This document shows positions 21,747 through 33,050 of a stretch of DNA of 64,000 bases, piece by piece. Source of the DNA: Aquilaria yunnanensis (taxonomy: Eukaryota > Streptophyta > Magnoliopsida > Malvales > Thymelaeaceae); the NCBI GenBank assembly GCA_039654915.1, contig CM077598.1, positions 75,854,041 to 75,918,040 of the forward strand. The letters run 5' to 3'. The stretch's first letter is position 1. Each line of letters opens with the position of its first letter. The notes below the pieces were generated by a model. That model was not told where the DNA came from, did no database searches, and saw only the letters and a list, made by a program, of their open reading frames with translations. A program made the translations under genes and the position numbers.

Positions 21747-22400
21747 GCCTTCTTTTTCTTCTTCCCCTTCTATAATCCATCTGTAGTATTCTTTTATCAA
21801 TGTTAATAAAATTTGCTTTCTTCAAACTCTGTTTTATTCAGTCAGTACTTCTTTGGAAAGCACCGTCTTTTGCAGAACTTAACCTTCGTTTGAATCATGC
21901 CTGATGAACATTTTTTACACAAAGGTATGATTCAGCAATATAAATGCTCGGATCACCAGCTTCAGCATATATAGCTTTTGTTTTTGAAAATTTTTCCAAG
22001 TTCCAGCCATGCACTTAGGGAAATTCTCCTTCAAGAACTATGTTTGACCGAGGGAAACACCTATCTTCAGGAATAATTGTCCTCGGTCATGCTTCCTTGG
22101 TGTTTTTGCATGACTTAAAATTTTTTTTGCAAGTGTCCATCTAGGCACTTTTAAGGGATAAATGCCTTTGGTACCAACTATCGTCATATGCTTGCCGAAG
22201 GCTGGTCATTTTTATGAGCTTATCACTTTGGCATACCTATGTTGGGCCTTCTGCCTAAGCATCGGATGTTGTCATTGTTCGGGAGCGGGTATGTTCGAGA
22301 TTTATTTGCTTAGATGCGTTCAGAAGAAGTCTCATTACACCATGTTCGGGTAATTACCTACGGGGAGAATAATACAAAATTTCCTTTTCCTCAAAAAATT
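21747..22400. other. Spacer between opposite-strand gene and integrase, TatC-2
   Basis: About 650 bp that would be the 3' untranslated region for both strands: the opposite-strand gene's poly(A) signal at 21805 and AT-rich sequence up to the integrase stop. I see no gene and no clear tandem repeat in this copy. Confidence 0.6.
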
Positions 22401-23165
22401 CTAAGTATAGAATCTTCTTAAAGAATCCGAATGCCATGTATTTTTCAATTCTCCACCCTCGGTCGCACCAAGCTTGTACACTCCCGGTTGAATTTCTTTG
22501 AGAACCAAATAGGGCCCCTCCCAGTTTGCGCAAAGTGCTCCATGCAATGGTCTTCGGGCTCTGAACTCGGCTTTTCAGAGAATGAGGTCTCCCTTTTTTA
22601 TTCCTTTTTGTTTTACATGTAAGTTGGTAGTGAGGGCTACTCTCTGCTAGAAAGCTTTTCTTCTCAACTCAGCCATTTCTCTATGTTCGTCAATGAGGTC
22701 CAATTTGGTCCTTAATCCAAGGTTGTTTCCTTCTTCGTCAAACACCTGTACCCTAACTGATGGCTAGATGATTTCTATAGGAATAATGGCCTCTGAAATG
22801 AATACAAGTGAGAATGGTGTTTCACTCATGGCTCTCTTCGGGGTTGTTCGGTAGCTCCACAACATGCTCGGGAGCTCTTCTGGCCATTTTCCCTTTGCTT
22901 CTTTTAGCCTATTCTTCAGGCCATGCTTTATTTTCTTGTTAGACACTTCAATTTGCCCATTGCTTTGAGGATGGGCCACTTGGGCGAAGTGCATTTTAAT
23001 TCTGAGGTCGGTTATGAATTCCTATAACCCTTTAATGGTGATTTGGGAGCCGTTATCAACCACTATTACCCTTGGGATGCCGAATCTGTATATGAGGCTT
23101 TTCCAAACAAATCTCTGTATATCCTTTGATGATATCACTGCTAAGGGCTCTGCCTCAATCCATTT
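22401..23165 (-). pseudogene. Integrase C-terminal half, TatC-2
   Basis: On the minus strand this covers HFAQVAHPQSNGQIEVSN (with the catalytic glutamate), KRLKEAKGKWPEELPSMLWSYRTTP, the PIEI segment and the C-terminal end, stopping at 22401-22403. Part of it is open (22764-22994). At 23166 it is interrupted by TatD-3 (target duplication CATTT) and the N-terminal half resumes at 31654. Confidence 0.85.
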
Positions 23166-24083
23166 TGATGCGGGTCCGGTTAGGCGGAGCCAGCATCTTT
23201 ACTATTGTGCAATGGTGTGGGCAGTAGGGACACCTAGATGGACATGGAGGTACCCTGAGAGGGTTACCTGAAGTGATGGTTGGTAGCTTCTGATACCGTG
23301 GCTGGTGAGGATGGGAAAGGCTCCCGGCCTGGGAGAGAACTCGGAGTGGAGATCCTTCAGGGAGACCTGGCTGAAACACTTAGAAAATAGGGGTTAGGAG
23401 GCCACTGGGGTGGATTTCCGGGGGGGAACCTCTGACGCCCAAGTCAGTGCTGTGAGAATGAGAGGTACTCAGTAATAAGGACAAGGGACTCTTGCCTGGC
23501 GTGTCTTTCTGAGCACTGAAGGGAGAGCATTCAGGCGGAGAGAGGAGAGCATCCTCTTGTCCTTTTGGTCCTCCGGGCAGAGAAAACCCTTTCCGGAAGA
23601 ACCCTCCTCCCTGTGATGACTTCCTTTGTATAAAAGGAAGAGGATGACCCCTTCAGATGATGACACATATATGGTTTAGATGGTGTTCATACTTCTAAGC
23701 GTAGAGGCCCCTAGTCATCTACAGGCTCTTCGGGTTGCGAGCCGGAGTAGGTGTAGCCCTATGTGACAGGACGTTGGATAGTGACGTTGTGCCAGAGCGT
23801 GCCTGGAGGTGGCGTGTTGATGACTTGTGTAAGCGGCGTGTCAGAGACTCCTTAATGGCTCTTTCCGTACAATCGAGGTTCCTTTGGTTGATGTCTCACT
23901 TCAGGGGGTCCGGTTAGAACTTTGGTCTATTCGTCTTCGGGGGGCTTTTTCCCGCAAGGGGTGGTCCGTCCTTTTCCCCGAGGGTGGTTTGGCCGTCTTC
24001 CCGAAGGACGCACTGCGCTGGCTTCCGAAATTGGAATTGGCGGGCTACCGAGGTCGAGTGCCTCAAGTGTATGACTTCCTTCA
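23166..24083 (-). repeat. 3' LTR of TatD-3, truncated (918 bp)
   Basis: Starts TGATGCGGGTCCGG and is homologous to 30663-31580. The final part, expected to read on to CTTCGGCTATCA, is replaced at 24084 by the LTR of TatC-3, with CTTCA (24079-24083) as the probable target copy. Confidence 0.85.
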
Positions 24084-24897
24084 TGATGCCCGGGGGCTTC
24101 ATCGTTGGTAGTCATGGTGACTGATGGAGGGACTCCCGGAGAGGAAGAACACCTGGTGGCCATTTTCCCAAGGGAGAATACCTGAGATGCTCAGAAAAAG
24201 AGGGTTAGGAGGTCCCCGGGGTGTTTTTTCGGGGAGGAGCCTCCGACGCCCAAGTCAGTGGTGCTGAGAGAAGGCAGAGGAAATAGCACTGAGGGGTTCA
24301 GTGAACCCGCCTGGTAGTACTTTCTCAGAGTGAGGAGTCAGGATATTTGCCAGCCCCCTGCCAGGGTGTATTCCCTGGTATTTATAGGAGTCCCTAGCCC
24401 GTTCAGATCTTGACACGTGTACGGTCAGATGTTCCTGAATTTCTGGGCCGAGACGGGCCATGATGTGATTTTGATGGCGTTGGCGTGTCAGAGCACCTTT
24501 TGAGGCGGCTTGTGACGTCTGTGGGCGACATGTCAAAGGCTTCCTTAAATGCTCCTGCCGTACTCCCGAGGTCCCTGGGTGAAGTCGTCCTGTAGTACGG
24601 ACTGTGAGACTTCGGGAAACCTGACCCTAGTTCGGGGGTTCACAGATCCAGGGAGTTCCATCTTCGGGAAGATCATGTTCGGCCCGCAATAGTTGGTGCC
24701 TTGTTTCCGAAGGTGATTTGTTTACAACCTCGGGGGGGCTAGTAGTATCCTCAAGTTTCCTTGCGTGCCGGGCTCGGAGCTCTTCGGCTATCTCCCGAGG
24801 TGTATGATCCCACCTTTTCTCGGGTAGCGCCAGTTTCTTCTGGCCATTCTTGTGGCAGGGAGTTCGGCCAGATAGAGGCGATAGCCTTTGGCTATCA
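24084..24897 (-). repeat. 3' LTR of TatC-3 (814 bp)
   Basis: From TGATGCCCGGGGGC to GGCTATCA. It matches the TatC-4 3' LTR (33764-34626) with a few small indels. It has the LTR G-box (CACGTG near 24415) and sense TATA (complement of TATTTATA near 24380). Confidence 0.88.
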
Positions 24898-24913
24898 CAT
24901 GCCCCCCCTTCGG
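24898..24913 (-). other. Polypurine tract of TatC-3
   Basis: The minus strand reads CCGAAGGGGGGGCATG just before the LTR. Confidence 0.78.
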
Positions 24914-24987
24914 AAAGCCGAAGTGAAGACTTCGGTTTTGCATCTCTTTCCAAGGTTGTTCTGTGGGAGTCTATAGAGAGTAACACC

Positions 24988-25145
24988 TGTGTCGAAGGTA
25001 CACCTCTTGCCCAAAGGTGTGGGCTGCTCGGCTTTGGCCTGTCTTTTGGTGTCTTCGAGGCAAAGCCTGTGCCGAAGATACACCTCTTGCCCGAAGGTAT
25101 GGGCTGTTCGGCCACAGCCAGTCTTTTGGTGTCTTCGAGGCAACC
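24988..25145 (+). repeat. 80-bp direct repeat, two copies, upstream of opposite-strand gene
   Basis: CACCTCTTGC recurs at 25001 and 25081 with the surrounding sequence duplicated at an 80-bp period. The same pair is present in TatC-4 (34715-34870) and TatC-6 (63148-63300), so it is older than these copies. Confidence 0.82.
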
Positions 25146-25536
25146 TGCTTCTTTGCTTTTGCAGGTCTGTTCAGCGTTTCGTCTTACGGCCAATCACGTC
25201 AGTCTGAGCGACGCGTCCCAGTTTTTTAGGGCTTCCTTGTTGCAGTATGTCCGTTTTTGGTCAAACAGGGCGGCGCGGAGCCTTGAACCTTTGACCTGAT
25301 TTACAACGAGAGTGTGACGTCAGCTGAGGAGGCATTTCGCCATCTAGGTGATGAACCTTATTCGGATAGGTGTCATCTATCTGCCCTTTGGTGGTGTCGA
25401 GATTCCCAACTTGTTCACTTTTCCCGCCATAGGCTAGTGAATCGTCACATCTTGAAACTAGGCGTGTCAATCTCGAGCCATGTGCCCGGGTTTTTTGGCT
25501 GCCAGAAAGCGTGTCCAAGTTTCTCGTGATGGGTGA

Positions 25537-25660
25537 CACGTGGCAGGCATCAGCTGGGATGGGCATGCCTTTTCGTGCATGAGGGATTATCATGGAGACG
25601 CTTCACCTTCGCGCAACATTTATGACACCTTTTAGGCTGCCCTTCCTCGATCTATATAAG
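25537..25660 (+). promoter_or_regulatory. Promoter of the opposite-strand gene, TatC-3
   Basis: G-box/ABRE-like GACACGTGGC (CACGTG 25537-25542) and a TATA box (TATATAAG, 25653-25660). The ATG is at 25936. Spacing is similar in TatC-4 and TatC-6. Confidence 0.72.
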
Positions 25661-25935
25661 CCTTCCTCCTGTCATACTCTTGATTTGAGTTTCTTTTGCA
25701 CTCACTTTGCTCTTGTTTCACTCTTGCTTTTTCTCCTTTTTGTACGGCGGTCCTAGCGGTGGAGCGATTTCCGGCGACCTTTCACGACGGCGTCCTCAAA
25801 CCCCGACTTCGGAAAGACTTTCGGTGGGTTCTGACTTCTAGACTTCCTTTGGTGTTTTGTTTTTCTTTTTTCTTTCTAAAGTCATCTTTTTGAAATCATT
25901 TTTTCCCTTTTTCCATAGTCGTTTCTCCGTCAACC

Positions 25936-28429
25936 ATGCCTGTTTCCGAGAGCTGGCAACCTCTTTTGTCTCACCCTTGCTACACCACTCCTGAAAAATT
26001 AGAGAAATGGAAGACCAAATTTTTCCTTCTTTCTTATGCCATCACAAGGTTACCTTGCCTTGGCTAGTTTAGCTTTATAAATCGAGGTGACAAGGTTACC
26101 GTTTTCCGAGCCCAACTGAAGGTCAGACTTCGGTTTCCTCTTGCGAAGATGATTTACGACTTTTGCCAGTTTCATGGCATAGCCGTGAATCAGCTTCCTC
26201 CCAACTCATTTTGCTATTTCAACGCCTTTCTCTGCATGTGCGGGATCTTCGGGGTAGAACCCAATTTCATCCTATTCATGCAGTTTTATAAGCTCTATCC
26301 GGTTCCAAAGGGTGGCTTTTATTTCATGCTGCCTCGGGGATCTGGGAGCAAGAAATTTATGTTCACCTTCGCTACCAAGGATAGCTGGCGAGGGTGGCAA
26401 AGGAAGTTCTTCTTCCTGAAGGTGGCGGAGGCCTGGTCGCACGTCCCGACTAAGTGGGCTCGGGGAAAGCTGGAGGCGAATGTCATGGATCCCAGGAAGC
26501 TGCTAACTCCCGAGTTGGCGGTGAGGTTTGGGGACTTTGACTGACAAATCCGTGCTGTTGTCGACTGGGATGCCGAGGTCTCTTCACGTTCTCTCTACCC
26601 TTTCCCGATCATGTGGAAACTCATGACCGAGGATGTCCTTGGGGAGCTGGGGGTGGTTACGGAGCATAAGACGGATCTCGGCATGCCAGCTCCTGCTACC
26701 GAGGGAAAGAACTCTTGGCTGGTGAAGCTCCTTCGGAGCGAGCTCTCCTTCGAAGCCTTTTTTGAAAGTAAGTTTCTTTCAAAGTTTTTTCAACATAAGT
26801 GCTTGTGGACTTACACTGATTTCTTCCCTATTTTTCATAGATGGGCGACGAGTCTGCCGCCTACTACTGGTCTCTCTTCCTTGGCCAGGCTAAGAAGGGA
26901 GAACAAAAGAAGAGGCGCAAGGCATCTGGGAGCGGATCATCTTCGGCCAGGAAGGCCAATAACGACACCCCTCTTCCCCCTTCGGAGGATGTTTCGGAAG
27001 TCGGCGATGTTATTGCTACTTCCACTAAGGTTGGCGATGTCATTGCAACTTCTACCAAGGTTGCAATTATCGCGGAGCTTGAAACTGCCGCCGAAGTTCC
27101 TGCAGGGGTGATTGCCCTTCCTGCTCCTCTGAGTCTCGCCACATCGGCAGATCTTGTGGGCTCTTCGGTGGATCTTCCTACTGAAGATTTAGAAAAGTGC
27201 CGAAGGGCCAAGGGCAAACATATTCCTGTCGACGTGGAGGAGGTTGGTGACTTTGATGACGACTGTGCGGTGGTCACGCCAGGTTTGTCTCCTTTTTCCT
27301 ACAATGTACTTATATATTTTTTATAACCAAGGAAATTTTACCTGATAAGATGTGTGTTTTTTTTGCAGAGGATCCGGTGCCCCTTTCTTCGAAGATTGAG
27401 CACGCCCGAAGGAAGGATCTTCGGGGAAAGACAAAGTCCCGAGGGATCCGTTTTGGTCTTTTACGGAGGACATGAATTTGTTCTCTGAAGACTGTCGGGA
27501 AATGGGTCCGCAAATGGCGAGGGGCGTGCTTACTCAGGCATCCTTCAAGGCGGTCGCCGAAGAGTGTGCCTCCATGGATGCCCTTGCTGCAAAAGTTTCC
27601 CAGCATGCTGCTCAGGTAACTCTTCAGGCTATTCACTTTTCCTTCCCACTTTTTGCCTAAGTGTTTTTGGCTTTCTTTGTGCAAATTTTGCTAAATACCT
27701 TCTCTTTTTTTTTTGCAGCTTTTGGGGTATAGCGGGTACCGCCAAGGTTGGGCAACAAAGCAGCCTTCGGCCCGAGCTTGCGCTGAAGACAAACTGGAGA
27801 ACGCCAAAGTTTTCTATGCCAACTCGGTGCTGACGAACACCAAGTTGAACCAAATATGCAAGGAGAAGATTGCCAGTCTTCGAGATGAGTTCTTGAAGCG
27901 CCAAGAGGGGCTCTTGAAGGATTTTTCCAAGAAGATGTCCGACCTTGGCAAGAAATTAATCAGCCTGACTTCGGGCAATGAGACCCTTCAAAAGGAAAAG
28001 GAAGGGGAGTCTGCCCTCCTGGCAAAAGCAATGGCTGAAAATGCCAAACTCCAGGCGAAGGTCGGCTCACTAAAGGAGAGTTCGGAGAAGAAAAAGAAAA
28101 CCGAGGGGCTGGAGAAGGAGATTTTCGACCTTCAGTAGGAGGTTTCGGATCTTCATAATGAGGCAGACGAGTTGGATGTTGAAAGAGATAAAGCCATCTA
28201 GACGTCCAAGGTTGCTTTTCAGGACGGTTTCTGCCTTGCTCGTTATCAATTTCTGAAGAAGTACCCGGACCTCGATCCTTCCTTTCTGGCTGCCCTGGAT
28301 ATTCTTGGGGGGCCTCGGTGGATGTGGTCAAGAGTCAAGTTCCACAACTTGCCGCCGCTTCCTCCTGCACCGAAGGCTGTGGCGAAGAGCTTAGGAGCTG
28401 ACGCTTCCCATAACACCGAGGTCCCTTAG
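25936..28429 (+). pseudogene. Opposite-strand spliced gene of TatC-3 (four exons)
   Basis: Exons by alignment with TatC-4: 25936-26767, 26841-27282, 27369-27615 and 27719-28429. Exon 1 is 832 nt, exactly as in TatC-4. It carries the putative gypsy-type transposon domain (CQFHGIAVNQLPPNS, then FMLPRGSGSKKFMF). Exon 4 is the coiled-coil tail with stop TAG 28427-28429. Donors GT and acceptors AG are at the same places as in TatC-4. Breaks: TAG at 26067-26069, TGA near 26542, a frameshift in exon 3 near 27450, stops near 28136 and 28199, and a changed acceptor (CATAG) before exon 2. A poly(A)-like AATGAA follows near 28509. Confidence 0.8.
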
Positions 28430-28847
28430 ATATTCTAGGACCTTTGCCTTCTTCTTCTTCTTTGTACTTTCCTTTTTGTAATCTTCTCCTTGTTCCAAGA
28501 CCTTTTTCAATGAATTACTTTGGCTAAGTCTTTTTGAGCAATTTTTGTTTCCCACTTGTCCCGATCATTTTTGGTCGAGGGACTTCGGTACTTTCTTTGG
28601 TCGTTTCATCAGCCATTCTTCGGGAGGTCTTTCGCCGTTTATGATGTCCCTTTAGGCAAAGCTTAGCCTATCCCTTGCCGGCCATGTTTGGTAGACTTGC
28701 CTTCTTTTGGGGCGCATAACCAACTTCGGAAGGAACCAGATACTTTCGGGAGTTCCATGCTTCAGCTCTGTTCGGCAAACATTCTCATACAGGAAAATTC
28801 TGTACTTACACAAATTTTTGTCTTTCACCATTTCTTGTCTAAAAATT

Positions 28848-29668
28848 CTAAGTGTAGAATTTCTTTAAGGCGCCCGAATGCCTTGTTCTCTGCAGTTTTC
28901 CTTCTTTGGTGTTGCCGAGCTTGTATACTTCCTAAGACCAGATAAGGTCCTTTCCCGTTTGGCCGAAGTACCCCACAGGACGGTTTTCGGGGTTCCAATT
29001 CGGCCTTTTGGGGGCGAGGTCTCTTTTTCCTTGTTCCTTTCCTTCTTGGCCTATTATGCAGGTTTCCACTTATGGTACCCTTTGGCCGAAACGGTGTGAT
29101 TTCGAGCTCGGCCTTTTGCCAACTAAGTCGAGGTTAGTTCTAAACTTTCGCCGAACATTTGTGTGATGGCCGAACTCGTTCAAATGGATAGTGGCTTTTG
29201 CACTAGAGATAAGTGAGAAAAATGTCTCCGTGTTGGAAGTTCTTCTGGCCACTTTCCCTTTGCCTCTCTTGTAGTCCCTCTTTTGGCTACCTCTGTTGCT
29301 CGGTGGTTGAGCTAGTGGGCTGAAGTGCCCTTTTATTCTGAGGTTTGTGACGGATTCTTGAAATCCTCTTTTGCCAGCATGGTTGCTAGGAGTTCTGCCT
29401 TTCCCCTACTTAGTGAAGTAGTGCTCTGCTATTATGCAGAACTTCACATCTTCGGGTGTTGTTTGGAATGGCTCGGTGCAATCTTTCCGAGGTTATCCGC
29501 TTCGAAGGCAGTCCTCAAGTGCTACCGTGTTTTTGGCCATTTTCACTCCTCTGGGATGAATTGTCCTGCACCCATTTTACCGATATATCTTAATAACGGA
29601 ATTGCGTACCTTTGCCTTCATAGCTTTTCCTTAATATCGTCTGAAATGTCTTCGCACTTCTTGCCTCT
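28848..29668 (-). pseudogene. Integrase remnant at the TatC-3/TatD-3 junction
   Basis: The integrase C-terminal end (stop 28848-28850, then KFYT-like sequence and the WEGPYLVL-type segment near 28950) runs into a heavily degenerate stretch. From 29203 it matches TatD-1 from base 1 onward: integrase pieces with the same core deletion as at 1-556. Frames are broken everywhere. Confidence 0.6.
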
Positions 29669-30645
29669 TCATGAGGATTTTAGGACTTCTTGGTTGCGAG
29701 ATTCCTCTTTATAGGATCTTTTCGCCTTTTGTGCGAGGTTATTGCACCTAGCGTTGCCATGCTCGGATGGCCCAACACTTTTTGGTAAGCAAATTTGATC
29801 ATTTTGGTGGCCTCCCTGCCTTCGAGCCCCCGAGGGGGGTATCGCAGCGCCCTGATGTTCCGCGCTTGGGGTTCCACTGACAGAGAGTTTCCACTCTAGA
29901 TCTACCTTCGCTCTGTCTCCTTTGTTGGTTTCAACCTTCCCTTCTTCTGGGAATTCGGCAATGCAGTCTGCCAGTACCTGGGCGTTCATTGCCCTTCTAG
30001 GCTTATACGTGATGTAGTACTCTCTGAGTTCGATGCACCATTTTGATAGTCTTTTTCGAATGCTCTACTTTTTTTTCGCGGCATTGCTCGGAGGCGGGTC
30101 ACTTCGGACAATGGTCGTGTCCTGGGAAGTAGAGTCGGCGCCTTCTTCCCGTAAGTCAAGTTGTAAACGACCTCTCGGGGCAATGGGTTTTGACTTCGTT
30201 GCCGAGGAGATGGCGATTTTTTCCTTGGGTGCAGAACTCTTTCGGCGGGGAAGTCTGGGTCATCCCGACCTCGCCTTTCCCGTAGGTTGTACTCCGGGTA
30301 GCGTGGTTCCCGCCGAGGACTCATCCCATTGATCTTCGTTTTCCCAATTCCTGTGAATTGGGATAGGATTCTCCACCTCACGTGGTATTGATGTGGAGGG
30401 CCTTCGGCCCGAATTTTTGCTGCGACCTTCTTTGGCTTGACTATTGTGTCATTCTGACCACGCCAGGATGAGGGAATTCATGCAGGAAGCTTATAGTGAT
30501 AGTCAGAGGGCGTTCGTCCTCAGGCGAGGAATTCTGCCGCTGCTTGTTCGGCTGCCGGTTGAATTTCTGGCGCGGACGGAGACCTCGAAAGTCCCTTGTC
30601 CTTAGAACGCTGAGCTTCAATGACGGCGACCTGGAGCTGGGTTCC
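29669..30645 (-). pseudogene. Gag leader fused to RNase H, TatD-3
   Basis: Homologue of 557-1455. The gag leader starts beside the primer-binding site (Met-Gly-Thr-Gln near 30645), reaches the same SPSPRQRSQ breakpoint, and goes on as RNase H (linker NAQVLADCIAEFP, then the decayed archaeal-type RNase H SAEHQGAA). It has several frameshifts. Gag core, protease and RT are absent, as in TatD-1 and TatD-2. Confidence 0.72.
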
Positions 30646-30662
30646 CATAGATGGCGCCAAAA
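30644..30662 (-). other. Primer-binding site of TatD-3
   Basis: The minus strand reads TTTTGGCGCCATCTATGGG next to the 5' LTR. Confidence 0.78.
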
Positions 30663-31648
30663 TGATGCGGGTCCGGTTAGGCGGAGCCAGCATCTTTACT
30701 GTTGTGCAACTATGTGGGGAGTAGGGACTCCTAGATGGACACGGAGGTACCCTGAGAGGGTTACCTAAAGTGATGGCCAGCAGCTTCTGATATCGTGGCT
30801 GGTGAGGACGGGAAAGGCTCCCAGCACGGCAGAGAACCCGGAGCGGAGATCCTTCAGGGAGACCTGGCTGGAACACTTAGAAAACAGGGGTTAGGAGTCC
30901 CCCGGGGTGGATTTCCAGGGGGAACCTTGGACGCCCAAGTCAGTGCTGTGAGAATGAGAGATACTTAGTAATAAGCACAAGGGACTCTTGCCTGGTGTGT
31001 CTTTCTGAGGGCTGAAGGGAGACCATTTAGGCGGAGAGAGGAGAGCGTCCTCTTGTCCTTTTGGTCCTCCGGGCAGAGAAAACCCTTTCCGGAAGAACCT
31101 TCCTCCCTGTGATGACTTCCCTTGTATAAAAGGAAGAAGATGACCCCTTCAGATGACGACACTTGTTTGAAACGTGTATGGTTTAGATGGTGTTCGTACT
31201 TCTAAGCGTGGAGGCCCCTAGTCATCTACAGGCTCTTCGGGTTGCGAGCCGGAGTAGGTGTAGCCCTATGTGACAGGACGTTGGACAGTGACGTTGTGCC
31301 AAAGCATGCCTGGAGGTGGCATGTTGATGGCTTGTTCAAGCGAAGTGTCAGAGACTCCTTAATGGCTCTTGCCGTACAACCGAGGTTCCTTTGGTTGATG
31401 TCTCACTTCGGGGGGTCTGGTTAGAACTTCGGTCTATTCGTCTTCGGGGGGCTTTTTCCCGTAGGGGGTGGTCGATCCTTTTCCCTGAGGGTGGTTTGAC
31501 CGTCGTCACGAAGGATGCGCTACGCTGGTTTCCGAAATTGGAATTGGTGGGCTACCGAGGTCGAGTGCCTCAATTGTATGACTTCATTCACTCCGGAATC
31601 CTTTTTCGTGCTCCGTGGTCGACCAGGGTGATAGCACTTCGGCTATCA
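30663..31648 (-). repeat. 5' LTR of TatD-3 (986 bp)
   Basis: From TGATGCGGGTCC to CTTCGGCTATCA, followed by the right target copy CATTT. It matches the TatD-1 LTR (1472-2460) along its length. Confidence 0.9.
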
Positions 31649-31653
31649 CATTT

Positions 31654-32094
31654 GGTGAAGTAGTCTATTGCGACTACACAAAATTTGACCCCTCCGGGAG
31701 CAGTCAGGAAAGGCCCAATGAGGTCGATGCCCTATACGGCGAAGGGACAGGGACAGTTGGCCGAAGTTATCTTCTCCGAGGGTAGTCTCTGGACAGGAGC
31801 GTGCTTTTTGCAATTATCGCACTTTTGGACGAACTGCCTTGTGTCCTTCCTTAGAGTGGGCCAAAAATACCTTGGCTGAGTGAGGACTCTGGCAAGGGCA
31901 TCGGTTCCTATGTGCAAACGACAGGCTCCCTCATTGACTTCTTTGAGGATCGCTTCGACACACTTTTCACTTATACACCTTTGTAATAGGGTGGCGTATC
32001 CTTGTCGATACAGCTCTTCCCCTACCAGGAAGTATCTTTTTTATCATTTTCGCACTTTAGTTGCTTCGAGGGAGTCCTCGGGGAGTTCTGAGGT
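31654..32094 (-). pseudogene. Integrase N-terminal half, TatC-2
   Basis: Continues 22401-23165. On the minus strand it shows HIGTDALARVL, FWPTLRKDTRQFVQKCDNCKK (the cysteines of the HHCC zinc domain) and the PCPFAV segment before the first catalytic aspartate. Stops separate short open stretches. Confidence 0.82.
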
Positions 32095-33050
32095 TTAAAG
32101 GTATTTTTTTATAGCGTCCTTCCGCCCTTTTCCCGTGGTTGTTACCCAGATTACCGCTATACTAGGATGGTGCAATACTTCTATTGACTCTCTTGACTTG
32201 GCCAGTGTGTCAGCCTCCATGTTATCGCACCGAGGTACATTTTCTATGTGCACTGTTTTGAATTCTTGGATGAGTTCTTTGACAAGGTTGTGATATTTTT
32301 CCAAGGTTGGATCCTTTGCGCCATCTTCTCCTACCATCTATCGAACTAGTAGCTGAGAATCACTGCGGGCCTTTAGATTTCTCATGCCCACCGCCTTCGC
32401 CAACCATAAGCCTGCTACGAGGGCTTCATATTTGACGATATTATTGGTGCCATTGAACCCGAATTCGATAGCCTTTGTGGCCTCCATTCTTTCAGGACCT
32501 TTAAGGACTACTCCAGCTCCCTGGTGTTTAGAACCCGAAGCTCCATCGACAAATAGCATCCACTCAGGTTCATCTTTTACAAGCTCTTCCAAGGTATCCT
32601 CGGTTTTTGGTACCTCGGTGATGAAGTCTGCCAATGCTTGGGCCTTTATGGCCTTTCTTGGCTCATAGGTGATGTCATATTCACCGAGCTCAATGCACCA
32701 TTTTGACAGTCTTCCCAAGTAATCAACCCTCCTCATGATATGTCGAAAAGGTAGGTTACTTCGGAGACTAATAGGGTGTGCCTGGAAGTAAGGTCGTAAC
32801 CTTCTACTTGCCAATACTAAGGCATAGATGGCCTTTTGTAGAAGTGGGTACCTGACTTCGGCTCCTTGTAGTGACTTACTTATATGGTATACCGGACACT
32901 GTCTCCCTCCCTCTTCTTTTACAAGCACTGAACTTACTGCTTTCTCGCTAACAGCTAGGTAAAGGATGAGGGGTTCTCTATCCTTCGGCTGCCGAAGTGT
33001 CGGCAGGTGGATGAAGTAGGTTTTCAGCTCATCCCAAGCATTTTGGCAAT
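32095..33050 (-). pseudogene. Tandem RNase H domains, TatC-2
   Basis: The minus strand reads from the RT-linked RNase H (VYHISKSLQGAEVRYPLLQKAIYALVLASRRL) through the linker (KWCIELGEYDITYEP) to a second, archaeal-type RNase H (FVDGASGSKHQGAGVVL, then SDSQLLV, then EADTLAKS). A second RNase H of this kind is a known trait of plant Tat elements. The segment aligned with the second catalytic residue reads NNIVKYEAL where TatC-4 has NNVAEYEAL, so that glutamate is replaced by lysine. It is open from 32928 to 32338, then a stop. Confidence 0.88.

Larger units (their letters stand above)
24084..28850 (-). mobile_element. TatC-3, 3' portion of a Tat-like element nested in TatD-3
   Basis: Minus-strand element of which only the 3' LTR (24084-24897), polypurine tract, complete opposite-strand gene (25936-28429) and integrase end remain. 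LTR and following spacer closely match TatC-4, so the two are near relatives. The right limit is approximate: the integrase stop (28848-28850) is the last position I can assign, and the junction with TatD-3 lies between there and 29203. Confidence 0.7.
23166..31648 (-). mobile_element. TatD-3, deletion-derived Tat element nested in TatC-2
   Basis: Bounded by perfect target copies CATTT at 23161-23165 and 31649-31653, inside TatC-2 integrase. The 3' LTR (23166-24083) is cut by the TatC-3 LTR, and the 5' LTR is 30663-31648. Its internal part from about 29203 matches TatD-1. Between 24084 and roughly 28850-29200 the sequence belongs to TatC-3. The rest of the TatD-3 3' LTR and most of TatC-3 are missing, so a deletion joined the two related elements inside integrase sequence. 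Confidence 0.82.

Noticed and set aside
24760..25230. Set of similar frames at 24760-25230, 34579-34969 and 63090-63428
   Set aside because: They come from the repeated spacer between polypurine tract and promoter. Similarity is at DNA level, and the frames change between copies because of indels.
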